Source: Acinetobacter sp. HY1485 (GTDB lineage: Bacteria; Pseudomonadota; Gammaproteobacteria; Pseudomonadales; Moraxellaceae). Taken from it: 41,347 bases of DNA. The stretch spans positions 1 through 41,347 of the forward strand of contig NZ_JANKZG010000013.1 in NCBI RefSeq assembly GCF_027568475.1, written 5' to 3'. Of the stretch, positions 1 to 6,411 are shown piece after piece; the first letter of the stretch is position 1; each line of letters opens with the position of its first letter. A program made the position numbers and the translations under genes. The notes beneath the pieces are model-generated. The model was given only the letters and a program-made list of their open reading frames with translations, ran no database searches and was not told the DNA's origin.

Positions 1-520
1 TCATGAAGCTGATGTTTTTTACCTATTTCTAACTAAAGTTAAAAATCATACAGATCTAAAAAATAAAATTCTTGAAGTTTGTCATAAATTCAGAAGAGAG
101 GAATTAACATATGCATGGATTTATATGTATGTAAAATATGTTAAACATAATGAACATTATCAAAAAGAAATAACTTCTATTTTTCTTGAATTAAATGAAT
201 ATAATTTCTCTGAGAATATTCTAAATATTAATCCTAGATTTTTAGGTAGTGAAGAATATAGAAATTATGAGAACGAATGGTTGATTTGTGATAAAGCTAA
301 TTTTTTAATTCTACTTTTAATAGATGAAAGTATAGATATTGATTATGTTGACAAAAATATAAAACAAAATTTAATTTCAGATCTTATAATTTTTTTGGAA
401 AAAAGGGATTTCTATAATAGATTATTTGAAAAAAATATTTCGTTAAAAGAAATTCATCAGCAGAATTTAGATAAAGAAAATATTATTAAAAAACTAAAAC
501 ACCTTCAAAAAAAAGGTTAA
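1..520 (+). CDS. KAP-family P-loop NTPase, 3' end only (left copy)
   Basis: This open frame enters from the window edge (first whole codon at base 2) and encodes the last 172 residues of the 826-residue KAP NTPase whose complete copy is at 37366-39846. The internal ATG at 125 is not a real start. The stop overlaps by 4 bp the stop of the convergent excalibur-domain gene. It is partial only because the circle is cut here; see the full-length entry for function. Confidence 0.95.
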   Translation, partial: HEADVFYLFLTKVKNHTDLKNKILEVCHKFRREELTYAWIYMYVKYVKHNEHYQKEITSIFLELNEYNFSENILNINPRFLGSEEYRNYENEWLICDKANFLILLLIDESIDIDYVDKNIKQNLISDLIIFLEKRDFYNRLFEKNISLKEIHQQNLDKENIIKKLKHLQKKG

Positions 521-732
521 TTTCTTTTTTTAGGACAAACCTTTTGAGGACCACCTGGCAAGCAATCACAAGCACTGCCATCATGGTCACGATCTAAGCG
601 TTTGTACCCTGGTTTTTTAGCATTAAAGTAAGCCTGTGCTTGAGCATGGGTTTTAAAACTCTTACAACTCACTGCAAAACTTGCGGTTGGTAATACAGCT
701 AATCCTAAGCAAACAACAAATAGCTTTTTCAT
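517..732 (-). CDS. Secreted excalibur-domain protein (left copy)
   Basis: This 71-residue protein starts with a clear signal peptide (MKK, hydrophobic core, cleavage probably after TASFA at about residue 20). The mature part of about 50 residues carries GYKRLDRDHDGSACD, the DxDxDG calcium-loop motif followed by Cys that typifies the excalibur domain. Four more Cys suggest disulfides in the periplasm or outside the cell. Excalibur domains often accompany extracellular nucleases, but no nuclease domain is present here. It converges with the KAP gene, stops overlapping by 4 bp. Its role on the element is unknown; it may be a host-envelope cargo gene. A second identical copy lies at 39843-40058 because of the circular overlap. 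Confidence 0.8.
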   Translation of the reverse strand: MKKLFVVCLGLAVLPTASFAVSCKSFKTHAQAQAYFNAKKPGYKRLDRDHDGSACDCLPGGPQKVCPKKRN

Positions 733-812
733 TTTTGGTACACTTCACAAAATTAATATATTATATATTCAACTAAATATTTTGCATAATTTAATTAAGG
801 AAATATTTTAAG

Positions 813-1115
813 ATGACAACAATATCCTTGAGTAATTCTTACCATTCATTATATCAATTAATAGCAGCATGGTTTATTGATGTAGGTTATGAAGAGGAAA
901 AGCCTTTTAATGAAGTTATTGAAGAGTACAAAAGAGTTTATAATAGACGTCCAGAGCACTTAACTTTACTTAAAGCAGAATTTGATACCTTATTTAAGAA
1001 TAGAGATATTAGTTACGATGAAATAATGGAAGAATCAAATATATATTTTGAGAATGAAAAAGAGGCATATGATTGGCTATATGAGCTATACGGCTATTTG
1101 TTTGAAGGGAAATAA
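813..1115 (+). CDS. Small acidic protein resembling CdiI-type immunity proteins (left copy)
   Basis: This 100-residue acidic cytoplasmic protein has no signal peptide. Its layout, an N-terminal SLYQLIAAWF block, a helical acidic middle and a C-terminal DWLYELYGYL block, resembles the CdiI_2 family of contact-dependent inhibition immunity proteins. That resemblance is by eye and moderate. There is no cognate CdiA toxin in the window, so it would be an orphan immunity gene protecting the carrier against neighbours. An AAGG at 12 bases before the ATG is a loosely spaced ribosome site. It is transcribed divergently from the excalibur gene across an 80-bp AT-rich gap. An identical copy is at 40139-40441. 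Confidence 0.55.
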   Translation: MTTISLSNSYHSLYQLIAAWFIDVGYEEEKPFNEVIEEYKRVYNRRPEHLTLLKAEFDTLFKNRDISYDEIMEESNIYFENEKEAYDWLYELYGYLFEGK

Positions 1116-1266
1116 GTAGAGTTATAAACCAAATGAAAAAACAGAACCATTCCTCTATTTATTTTAAATATATATTTAGATGATATAATTTGATTAAAAA
1201 ATTTATATTTTTTCTTAACTATTTATAATCAACTCATGCTTTTATGTTTGTTTTATATAAATCTTT

Positions 1267-1848
1267 ATGTTTAAAAAACTCCTCCAACATACTATTTTAT
1301 TGAGTACTTTTTTAATTTCTGTAGATGCTTTTGCAGACAAAATACAAACTTTTGATATTTCAGCTCAAGAATATAAAAATAACTTTAACATTGTTGCTAA
1401 AAAACAATTTTTGACACCTATAAATGAATTATATATTCAATGGTATGGAGGAGATTTTGGGACAAGAAAATTTTTTACAAATCGTGAAAATCGAGCTGTT
1501 AAGTTGAATGTTCAACTAGACAACAGTAAAGAAAATAAAGTAAAAGAAGTTACAACCTCTTTGATTTTGGAAGATAAAAATTTTTCTTTGAAAAAACCAT
1601 TAATTGAAAGTTTTTCTAAACTTTCATTGGCTGCCTTTGAAGTACTAGACTCAGGTAAAGATGATTATTTAAGAGATGAATTTTTACAAAAGTTAATGAA
1701 TAGGTTAGAAAAAAGAATTCAAAAAGATGAGTCTTTTAGCGAACAAACATTTTATAAAGATTACAAAGTTATAGCATCAAAAACAACAACATCATTAAAT
1801 ATGCAATTTCTTGAAGTGAGCATAGCACCTGCGGAAGAATTTGAATAA
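1267..1848 (+). CDS. Secreted/periplasmic protein of unknown function (left copy)
   Basis: This 193-residue protein begins with a signal peptide (MFKKLLQ, hydrophobic run, likely cleavage after VDAFA at about residue 23). The mature protein is rich in Lys, Phe and Glu, has no Cys pairs or lipobox, and shows no motif that I recognise. Its AT content is visibly higher than that of the tail genes, which fits a horizontally acquired cargo gene. It is followed after 38 bp by the octamer array that is probably the partition site. No function is proposed. An identical copy is at 40593-41174. Confidence 0.75.
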   Translation: MFKKLLQHTILLSTFLISVDAFADKIQTFDISAQEYKNNFNIVAKKQFLTPINELYIQWYGGDFGTRKFFTNRENRAVKLNVQLDNSKENKVKEVTTSLILEDKNFSLKKPLIESFSKLSLAAFEVLDSGKDDYLRDEFLQKLMNRLEKRIQKDESFSEQTFYKDYKVIASKTTTSLNMQFLEVSIAPAEEFE

Positions 1849-1886
1849 TTGAAAAAGGCAGGAATATTTTACACTTCCTACAAAAT

Positions 1887-1950
1887 ACTCATTAACTCAT
1901 TAACTCATTAACTCATTAACTCATTAACTCATTAACTCATTAACTCATAA
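1887..1950. repeat. Tandem 8-bp repeat array (ACTCATTA x8), candidate centromere
   Basis: Seven perfect ACTCATTA units are followed by one variant, ACTCATAA. The array sits between two genes and overlaps the stop codon of the minus-strand 186-aa gene. The same ACTCAT word recurs around parA (36378-36437 and 37080-37098), where a ribbon-helix-helix partner would bind. Arrays of short direct repeats bound by ribbon-helix-helix proteins act as centromeres in type Ib partition systems, so a parS role is likely. The other copy (41213-41268) has one unit fewer. Confidence 0.7.
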
Positions 1951-2505
1951 TGCTAATTGTACATTTTTTAAGGTATTTTCTAAGAATTCATAACGAACAT
2001 CTTTGATCGAAGGATACAAAAACTCATTGTAATCATCACCATAAATTTTAATTAAAGCTCTTGCTAAATCTTCTCTAGCAAACATAAAAAAAGGCGTATC
2101 GTCAGCACCATTAATTTCTTTAAGTTCATCATAAGCCCAGCGTAAGTCAAAAGCATTTATACGATTTTCTTTACGAGCTTTTTTGATATCTTGTAGACCT
2201 GTTTTATAAATCCATAAGATAAAATCTTCACCACTTTTTACTTTACGTTCAATCTGAACATTGAAGGCTTTAAAGATAAGATGCTTCAAACTTTCAGTTT
2301 TTAAAAATTGGTCAAAAGGTTGGTTCAAATTACAATAAGCCGCTCGCCCTTCATACCATCCAATTTCTAATTCAACGATGCCAGTACGTTTTGCCAAATT
2401 TTCTTCTAAATTTAATTTTGCAACTCTATTACCTGACTTGTCTAAAAACTCTAACTCTTTGCAAATAATGACAGTTTCTTTTAGCTCTGTTTTGATAAGA
2501 GTCAT
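1945..2505 (-). CDS. Unknown cytoplasmic protein, 186 aa
   Basis: This soluble 186-residue protein has no signal peptide, membrane segment or motif that I recognise. It is rich in charged and aromatic residues; residues 45-65 contain ELEIGWYEGRAAYCN. Its start codon overlaps the stop of the upstream gene (TAATG overlap at 2503-2507), so the two are translationally coupled. Its own stop lies inside the octamer array. It lies downstream of the CI repressor on the same strand, the position where lysogens often express conversion or exclusion genes, but that role is inference. Confidence 0.75.
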   Translation of the reverse strand: MTLIKTELKETVIICKELEFLDKSGNRVAKLNLEENLAKRTGIVELEIGWYEGRAAYCNLNQPFDQFLKTESLKHLIFKAFNVQIERKVKSGEDFILWIYKTGLQDIKKARKENRINAFDLRWAYDELKEINGADDTPFFMFAREDLARALIKIYGDDYNEFLYPSIKDVRYEFLENTLKNVQLAL

Positions 2506-2848
2506 TATACAGCCTCCAACACAGACACAACTTGGGTAAAATCTTCGCGTTCTAGCACATAGTTTTTATCTACATTACCAAGTTGATCAGTCACATACGC
2601 ATCATCAATACAGTTAATGACTTGACGGTTGTCTTTGGTCTGGTTTTTAAATAAAACGTGGATAAGCTGTTGATTATCACGCGTTGAAACAATGGCTTGT
2701 GCTGTTCAAAATTAACACTTATAAGTTGATAAGACGTTTTAGGCTGGGTAGTAGAAATATTAGGTTGTGACATAAAAGCATAAGCTGTTGTTATACTTGT
2801 CATTGTAATGAACAAAACTGATTTGACGATTTTAGATTTAAAAGACAT
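2505..2848 (-). pseudogene. Frameshifted gene: signal-anchored N-terminus and soluble C-terminus
   Basis: Frame 1 starts at ATG 2848 with a good ribosome site (GAGGT, 5 bases away) and encodes a signal peptide or anchor (MSFKSKIVKS, hydrophobic, TAYA) and about 25 more residues. Near base 2700 the sensible reading moves to another frame. That frame continues from TAQAIVSTRDNQQ through a well-formed acidic segment to EDFTQVVSVLEAV and stops at 2505, overlapping the next start. In frame 1 the continuation is low complexity and reaches a late stop at 2591. This looks like a gene broken by a single indel, a fusion scar, or a sequencing error. A GTG at 2878 would extend the N-terminus, but it lies inside the terminator stem. 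Confidence 0.65.
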
Positions 2849-2870
2849 AATGACCTCGCATTTTATGTGT

Positions 2871-2909
2871 AAAGCCACGATAGCCGTCCAAAGTCATCGT
2901 GGCTTTTTT
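2871..2909. terminator. Intrinsic terminator downstream of the repressor
   Basis: An 11-bp perfect stem (AAAGCCACGAT at 2871-2881 with ATCGTGGCTTT at 2896-2906) has a 14-nt loop. It ends in a T-run on the plus strand and in a weaker one on the minus strand. It lies between the CI repressor and the broken gene, both on the minus strand, so it would attenuate or separate them. Confidence 0.7.
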
Positions 2910-2924
2910 GTATGTATTTTTATT

Positions 2925-2941
2925 TTCACCTATTAGGTGAA
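2925..2941. promoter_or_regulatory. Operator-like palindrome, distal CI/Cro site
   Basis: TTCACCTATTAGGTGAA is a perfect 17-bp palindrome apart from its centre. It shares the AGGTGAA half-site and overall spacing with two sites in the CI-Cro intergenic region (3806-3822 and 3894-3910). A further half-site (GGGTGAA) lies at about 2966. Its position about 90 bp beyond the repressor stop suggests looping, or control of the downstream minus-strand genes. Confidence 0.6.
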
Positions 2942-3029
2942 TTTTTGCAAGGAAAAGTTTTTATTGGGTGAATTTAGAAGATAAAAAATACAATTTTTTT
3001 TGTAAAAATATTCAAAATTATAAGAAAAA

Positions 3030-3755
3030 TTATAAATCTATGGGAAATGCCACATGAAAAACTTGTCCAATCACCCTAAAGTTTTCTTTTGAAGTTAAAA
3101 ATATATCTGGATATAAATCTTTATCTGGATTAGAGCTTACTAGTCTAAGTTTATGTTCAGGAAGCCTATAAACGTGCCTAATCATTAAGATCCCACCACT
3201 TTCAATAGCATATATACCACCATCTTTATTAATTACTCTTCTTGATATATCAATAAAGATTTGAGCGTTATATGGGATTTTTGGAAGCATAGCCTCACCA
3301 TCTGCTGTAATGGCTTTAACGTTATCCCCATGAATTTTGCGTTCATTTAATTTAAATTCATCTACTGCAATCATTTCAATATCTTGTTTCTTTTCATTGT
3401 TACTATATTCAAACTCTAAAAAATCTTTAGTATTTAAATATAAAGGAACGTGAATCAGTTTAAATTCACTTGAATTTATATTTTCACTGATTGAAGGAAC
3501 ATTTTGCAATGACGCTTTAGCTAAATATTCTTTATTAAAATCTAATTCTTCAATTGATATATTAAAAAAATCGCAGATTCTTCTTGCTACTGTATCTCCA
3601 ATTGTCTTAGTCGGATTTTTACCTAAATAAGCACTAATTAATGAAGGGCGCATATTCAGACCATTAGCAAGTTCTGTTTTCCTAATACCTTTTTGCTGTA
3701 GTAGCTTTAAAGTATTAGTTCTGCGAGTTTGAGCGAGTGGGGAAAGAAAAATCAT
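3030..3755 (-). CDS. CI-like phage repressor with inactive S24-type domain
   Basis: This is a 241-residue lysogeny repressor. Residues 10-70 form an XRE helix-turn-helix (KTELANGLNMRPSLISAYLG) and residues 100-240 a LexA/CI-like dimerisation fold. The usual catalytic GDSM motif reads GEAM (Ala155 in place of Ser), and the general-base Lys reads Arg193 (ILMIRHV). No obvious Ala-Gly cleavage site is seen. It should therefore fold and dimerise but not cleave itself, so RecA-driven SOS induction through autocleavage is unlikely. It is divergent from the Cro-like gene, and AGGTGAA operators lie in the shared promoter region. Confidence 0.9.
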   Translation of the reverse strand: MIFLSPLAQTRRTNTLKLLQQKGIRKTELANGLNMRPSLISAYLGKNPTKTIGDTVARRICDFFNISIEELDFNKEYLAKASLQNVPSISENINSSEFKLIHVPLYLNTKDFLEFEYSNNEKKQDIEMIAVDEFKLNERKIHGDNVKAITADGEAMLPKIPYNAQIFIDISRRVINKDGGIYAIESGGILMIRHVYRLPEHKLRLVSSNPDKDLYPDIFLTSKENFRVIGQVFHVAFPIDL

Positions 3756-3805
3756 CTTCTGTTACCAAGTTCAATAAACATTGTTTTTAATAAAAATATA
3801 CATTC

Positions 3806-3822
3806 TATGCCTAACAGGTGAA
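3806..3822. promoter_or_regulatory. Operator over the repressor promoter
   Basis: TATGCCTAACAGGTGAA carries the AGGTGAA half-site with a degenerate left arm. Read leftward it overlaps a plausible -10 for the repressor gene (TAGAAT or the adjacent TATATT), which would give autoregulation. Its core CCTAACAGGTGAA is shared exactly with the site at 3894-3910. Confidence 0.6.
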
Positions 3823-3893
3823 AAAAGACAAAGTAATTAAAACCTTAATCATTGAATGCTTTCCAGTTTAGAGGTAAACTCAGGATAACTTTA

Positions 3894-3910
3894 TACCCCT
3901 AACAGGTGAA
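3894..3910 (+). promoter_or_regulatory. Operator fused to the Cro ribosome-binding site
   Basis: TACCCCTAACAGGTGAA ends 2 bases before the GTG start of the Cro-like gene. Its AGGTGA half is also the Shine-Dalgarno sequence for that gene. TTATAC at 3891-3896 is a candidate -10 and overlaps the site, so repressor bound here would block transcription of the early operon. Confidence 0.6.
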
Positions 3911-3912
3911 AT

Positions 3913-4146
3913 GTGGATTTTCTTAAGTTTTGGAAATCTCTTACAAGTGAAGAAAAAGATGTGTTTTGTAAAAAAGTTAAATTAACAAAAGGGTATATAA
4001 CTACACGTCTTATATATAAGAGTAGAAAGCCAACATTAGAACGTATTGATTTAATGGTAAGCGCTTCTAATGGGAAATTAACACATCAGGGATTAATTCA
4101 TTTTTTTATAAACAATAAAAAAGCCTCAAGTGCTACCAACACCTGA
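3913..4146 (+). CDS. Cro-like small DNA-binding protein
   Basis: This 77-residue protein has a helix-turn-helix of the Cro/YdaS type: FWKSLTSEEKDVFCKKV leads in, then TKGYITTRLIYKSRKPTLERIDL gives the two recognition helices. The start is GTG at 3913, preceded by AGGTGA. An ATG at 3911 is in another frame and unusable. It opens the rightward early operon opposite the CI-like repressor, so its expected job is to shut off repressor synthesis and set the lytic choice. The stop codon lies inside a terminator-like hairpin, which could limit read-through into the replication gene. Confidence 0.8.
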   Translation: MDFLKFWKSLTSEEKDVFCKKVKLTKGYITTRLIYKSRKPTLERIDLMVSASNGKLTHQGLIHFFINNKKASSATNT

Positions 4147-4152
4147 GGCTTA
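4121..4152 (+). terminator. Hairpin at the end of the Cro-like gene
   Basis: AAGCCTCAAGTG (4121-4132) pairs with CACCTGAGGCTT (4140-4151) with one mismatch and a 7-nt loop. It includes the gene's last codons and stop. The downstream T-run is broken (TAGTACCTTTATTT), so it may be a partial terminator or attenuator before the replication gene. Confidence 0.5.
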
Positions 4153-4195
4153 GTACCTTTATTTCACTATCACATAAAATAAGGATTTAACAACT

Positions 4196-5302
4196 ATGAA
4201 TATGGCAGTAAGTATACCAAAAAATGTACAAAATGGCGAAGTAATTTCGTTCAAATCTTATAAAAATCTAGATAAATTTGAGCAAGGCTATGTGCAATCA
4301 AGCCAACTCTACAGACGCGAAGTATATCCATTCTTAAGCGATGCTGCTCGACATGTATATTTTGAACTCGAATCTCGAATTAATGGATATCAAAAAGAGT
4401 CTGATTATGTGAGTTATTCGCAGTTGCAAACTGCAGGACTTGAAAACTCAAGAAAAATTAGCCGTTCAACTATCTCAAAAGGGATTACTGAATTAGTTGA
4501 AAAGGGCGTTATCACTATTTTATCTACCTGCACAAGACGTGGAAATAAATACCAAATTAACGAGGTTTCTTTACTTCAAAAACAAGACCGAGTAGTCCAA
4601 AATCTGAACTGCACTAGTCCAAAATTCGAACCGCTAGCAGTCCAAAATCTGGACACACAAAAGAAAGAAAAAGAAATATTTAAAGAAAATAAAAAAAAGG
4701 ACTGGTTTGATTTTAAAAAATTAGAAAAGCATGTTTCACAGAAAAATAAAATATTGGGTACTACAATCTCTTTAAAACAACTGACAGATGCAAGTTGGTA
4801 CAAATACGAATTTGAGCAGTTTGAAGAATACAATGCTAACAACCAAATCACAGACGAGTTAAAACATTCGTACTTAGCAAGTTGGTTATTCAAAGCCTAT
4901 ACAAAATATGAAAAACCTTCTGTTTCTGAAAACAAAGGTTCTACATCTAAAAAACAAACCACGTCAGAAGCTCAAAAACAGCCTATAAACAGCAAAAAAA
5001 CAAAAAATGACACTCAGATACCATCTAACGCTCAAACATCGCTTAAAACGCAAAATAAAAGCATTGAGCATAGCTTTGAAAAACCAAAAATTATTTTAAG
5101 TCCTAAACAAATCCGCTTTTTTGCTAAAAAACTGGCAAACCACGCATTATTTTCAAGTATTCATGCAGGTGCAGGAGAAAGCTTACAAGCATTTCAAACA
5201 CGTTTAGTGGGATTACTTTGTAATCCCGATTTTGTAGAAAAACATCTGACAGATTTAAAAGCTGTGGGATATACAACTGGTATGGAAAGACAAAAACGAT
5301 GA
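4196..5302 (+). CDS. Phage replication protein, winged-helix N-terminus (O-like)
   Basis: This 368-residue protein has an N-terminal winged helix (about residues 30-130: SDAARHVYFELESRI, then SRSTISKGITELVEKGVI and a basic wing), as in phage O-type and related initiators. A low-complexity Ser/Thr/Lys/Gln linker follows (about 240-300). The last 63 residues (ILSPKQIRFFAKKLA onward) match the C-terminus of the plasmid Rep protein at 35427-36365 without gaps, about 24 of 63 identical by eye. An AAGGA 10 bases upstream supports ATG 4196. It follows cro and precedes two zinc-finger regulators. It probably starts lytic replication; the P2 gpA rolling-circle gene is absent. Confidence 0.7.
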   Translation: MNMAVSIPKNVQNGEVISFKSYKNLDKFEQGYVQSSQLYRREVYPFLSDAARHVYFELESRINGYQKESDYVSYSQLQTAGLENSRKISRSTISKGITELVEKGVITILSTCTRRGNKYQINEVSLLQKQDRVVQNLNCTSPKFEPLAVQNLDTQKKEKEIFKENKKKDWFDFKKLEKHVSQKNKILGTTISLKQLTDASWYKYEFEQFEEYNANNQITDELKHSYLASWLFKAYTKYEKPSVSENKGSTSKKQTTSEAQKQPINSKKTKNDTQIPSNAQTSLKTQNKSIEHSFEKPKIILSPKQIRFFAKKLANHALFSSIHAGAGESLQAFQTRLVGLLCNPDFVEKHLTDLKAVGYTTGMERQKR

Positions 5303-5487
5303 CAGATATGATTGATCAGGCACAAGAAATTCAACTCAAACAAGTGGCTTGGGTAAAACAAGACTATCAAACACCTTCGTTGGTGGAATGTGAAGAATGC
5401 GGAAATGATATTCCTGTTCAACGACAGAAATATGGCAACATAAAATTGTGTATTGAATGTGCCACTGTTGCAGAAAAACGAGGATAA
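5299..5487 (+). CDS. TraR/DksA-type zinc-finger protein
   Basis: This 62-residue protein carries the C4 finger CEECGNDIPVQRQ-N13-CIEC followed by EKRG, matching the short phage and plasmid TraR/DksA family. These proteins bind in the RNA polymerase secondary channel and alter promoter choice without or with ppGpp. It overlaps the replication gene by 4 bp (ATGA), so the two are coupled. A role in shifting host transcription during lytic growth is inferred from the family. Confidence 0.8.
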   Translation: MTDMIDQAQEIQLKQVAWVKQDYQTPSLVECEECGNDIPVQRQKYGNIKLCIECATVAEKRG

Positions 5488-5491
5488 ACTT

Positions 5492-5713
5492 ATGTCATCA
5501 AGACAACTATTTGCTTGCCCTCATTGCAATGCAAAAATGAAAGTGACTGCAAGTAAGTTAGAAGCAAGTTTATTTAGAGTATCGTATTTTCAGTGCAGTA
5601 ATGTATTTTGTGGATTTACGGCAAGAGGTGAGTTTGCCATTACACATCAAGTTTCACCCAGTAATATGCCAAATCCTGACGTAAATTTAGATGTTTTTAG
5701 AAAAACAGCCTAG
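5492..5713 (+). CDS. Ogr/Delta-like late transcription activator (early-module copy)
   Basis: This 73-residue protein has the Ogr/Delta zinc-finger layout: CPHC near the N-terminus, then CSNVFCGFTARGEFAITH, matching the CxxC-N22-CxNxxC pattern of P2 Ogr. The chosen ATG at 5492 has AGGA eight bases upstream. An in-frame extension to 5453 would overlap the preceding gene for no gain. Ogr proteins bind upstream of P2 late promoters and touch the polymerase alpha subunit. Being in the early operon, it is the likely first trigger of late transcription. A second, more P2-like Ogr is at 15386-15577. Confidence 0.8.
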   Translation: MSSRQLFACPHCNAKMKVTASKLEASLFRVSYFQCSNVFCGFTARGEFAITHQVSPSNMPNPDVNLDVFRKTA

Positions 5714-5840
5714 TGTATTTTGTGCAGTAAAATGCAGTATTCAAAAATAATAAATATTAGGCTCTAAAAGCCTTATGTATTGGGGTTTACAGATATGTTA
5801 TGCAGGGGATTTATACTGTCGGGAAATCGACACATTTGCA

Positions 5841-5880
5841 CAGCGCAGGTGGGCGGGGTAACTGCGCGCAGCAGGCAACA
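5841..5880. other. Putative P2-type cos site
   Basis: This is the most GC-rich stretch in an otherwise AT-rich intergenic region (5714-5958, which has no gene). It reads GGTGGGCGGGGTAACTGCG followed by CGCAGCAGG, close to the P2 cohesive-end region as I recall it (GGCGAGGCGGGGAAAGCAC then TGCGCGCTG). The 10-bp palindrome CTGCGCGCAG spans 5862-5871. A small TGTCG/CGACA dyad lies just upstream (5817-5832). As in P2, it lies beyond the end of the leftward portal-terminase unit. Confidence 0.65.
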
Positions 5881-5919
5881 CACACTTTATTTTGCTTTTT
5901 GTTTTTTTGAGACGAAAAA

Positions 5920-5943
5920 AAACCTCATCGGGTGATGAGGTTT
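5920..5943. terminator. Bidirectional terminator after hicB
   Basis: AAACCTCATC (5920-5929) pairs perfectly with GATGAGGTTT (5934-5943) around a 4-nt loop. A-runs and T-runs lie on both sides, so it can end the leftward hicAB transcript and insulate the cos region. Confidence 0.85.
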
Positions 5944-5958
5944 TTAATATTAAAAAAT

Positions 5959-6366
5959 TTAGTGAGTGCGTAATAGCTTTTCTGCACCTTCTGCCAAAAA
6001 AGCAGACCGAGAAGTAAAACGTGTATCATTTTTTAAATGATCGTCAATCATCTGAATTAAACGGCTTGGTAATGTGACGTTGATTTTTTTTGCTTTGCCT
6101 AAATAACGGCTTACATCAATATCAACGATTGCCCAGATCATGCCCTTATAGTCATCATGGTTGATAAATTTTTCAATACTTGAAGCCATTGGAATTTCGT
6201 CTCCATCTTCTGCTAGCCCTTCTAGGTGAAAAGCAATGGCTTCTTTTGCATTGTCTAAAGCTTCTTCAAAAGTATCACCTGCTGAAAAACACCCCGCAAT
6301 ATCGGGTACTTGTACGCCATATGCTTCAGTAGCTGAACCTTTTTCAATTGCAATTGGATATAACAT
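5959..6366 (-). CDS. hicB: HicB antitoxin
   Basis: This 135-residue protein has the HicB partial RNase H-like fold at residues 1-60 (YGVQVPDIAGCFSAGDTFEEALDNAKEAI, the family signature). A C-terminal ribbon-helix-helix follows (about 95-132: INVTLPSRLIQMIDDHLK). It should bind and neutralise HicA and repress the pair through the inverted repeat upstream of hicA. GAGGT lies 7 bases before the ATG. It follows hicA by 45 bp and ends at a strong terminator. In a phage-plasmid it could serve plasmid retention or phage defence. Confidence 0.95.
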   Translation of the reverse strand: MLYPIAIEKGSATEAYGVQVPDIAGCFSAGDTFEEALDNAKEAIAFHLEGLAEDGDEIPMASSIEKFINHDDYKGMIWAIVDIDVSRYLGKAKKINVTLPSRLIQMIDDHLKNDTRFTSRSAFLAEGAEKLLRTH

Positions 6367-6411
6367 TTAAGTACCTCATTTATTGAATATTTAAGTCGGG
6401 TAAAGCAAGTC

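Larger units (their letters stand above)
1..2029. repeat. Terminal direct repeat (circular overlap), left copy
   Basis: These bases recur at 39327-41347. The shared segment holds the 3' end of the KAP gene, three small genes and the start of a fourth, with identical proteins in both copies. The right copy is 8 bp shorter because the octamer array has 7 units there and 8 here. The simplest reading is a circular molecule written past its own start, with a unit length of 39,318 or 39,326 bp. A cos phage is not expected to carry kilobase-scale terminal redundancy. Confidence 0.95.

Noticed and set aside
2591..2878. 95-aa minus-strand frame as one intact gene
   Set aside because: Its second half is low complexity, while another frame continues the sensible protein; the GTG start lies in a terminator.
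3911..3913. ATG at 3911 as the Cro start
   Set aside because: It reads a different frame without the helix-turn-helix; GTG 3913 fits the ribosome site and the protein.
4576..4893. 105-aa minus-strand frame inside the replication gene
   Set aside because: Shadow of the plus-strand coding sequence with poor composition.
5714..5958. A small gene in the cos intergenic region
   Set aside because: No frame with a ribosome site and plausible composition; only hairpins and the GC island are seen.
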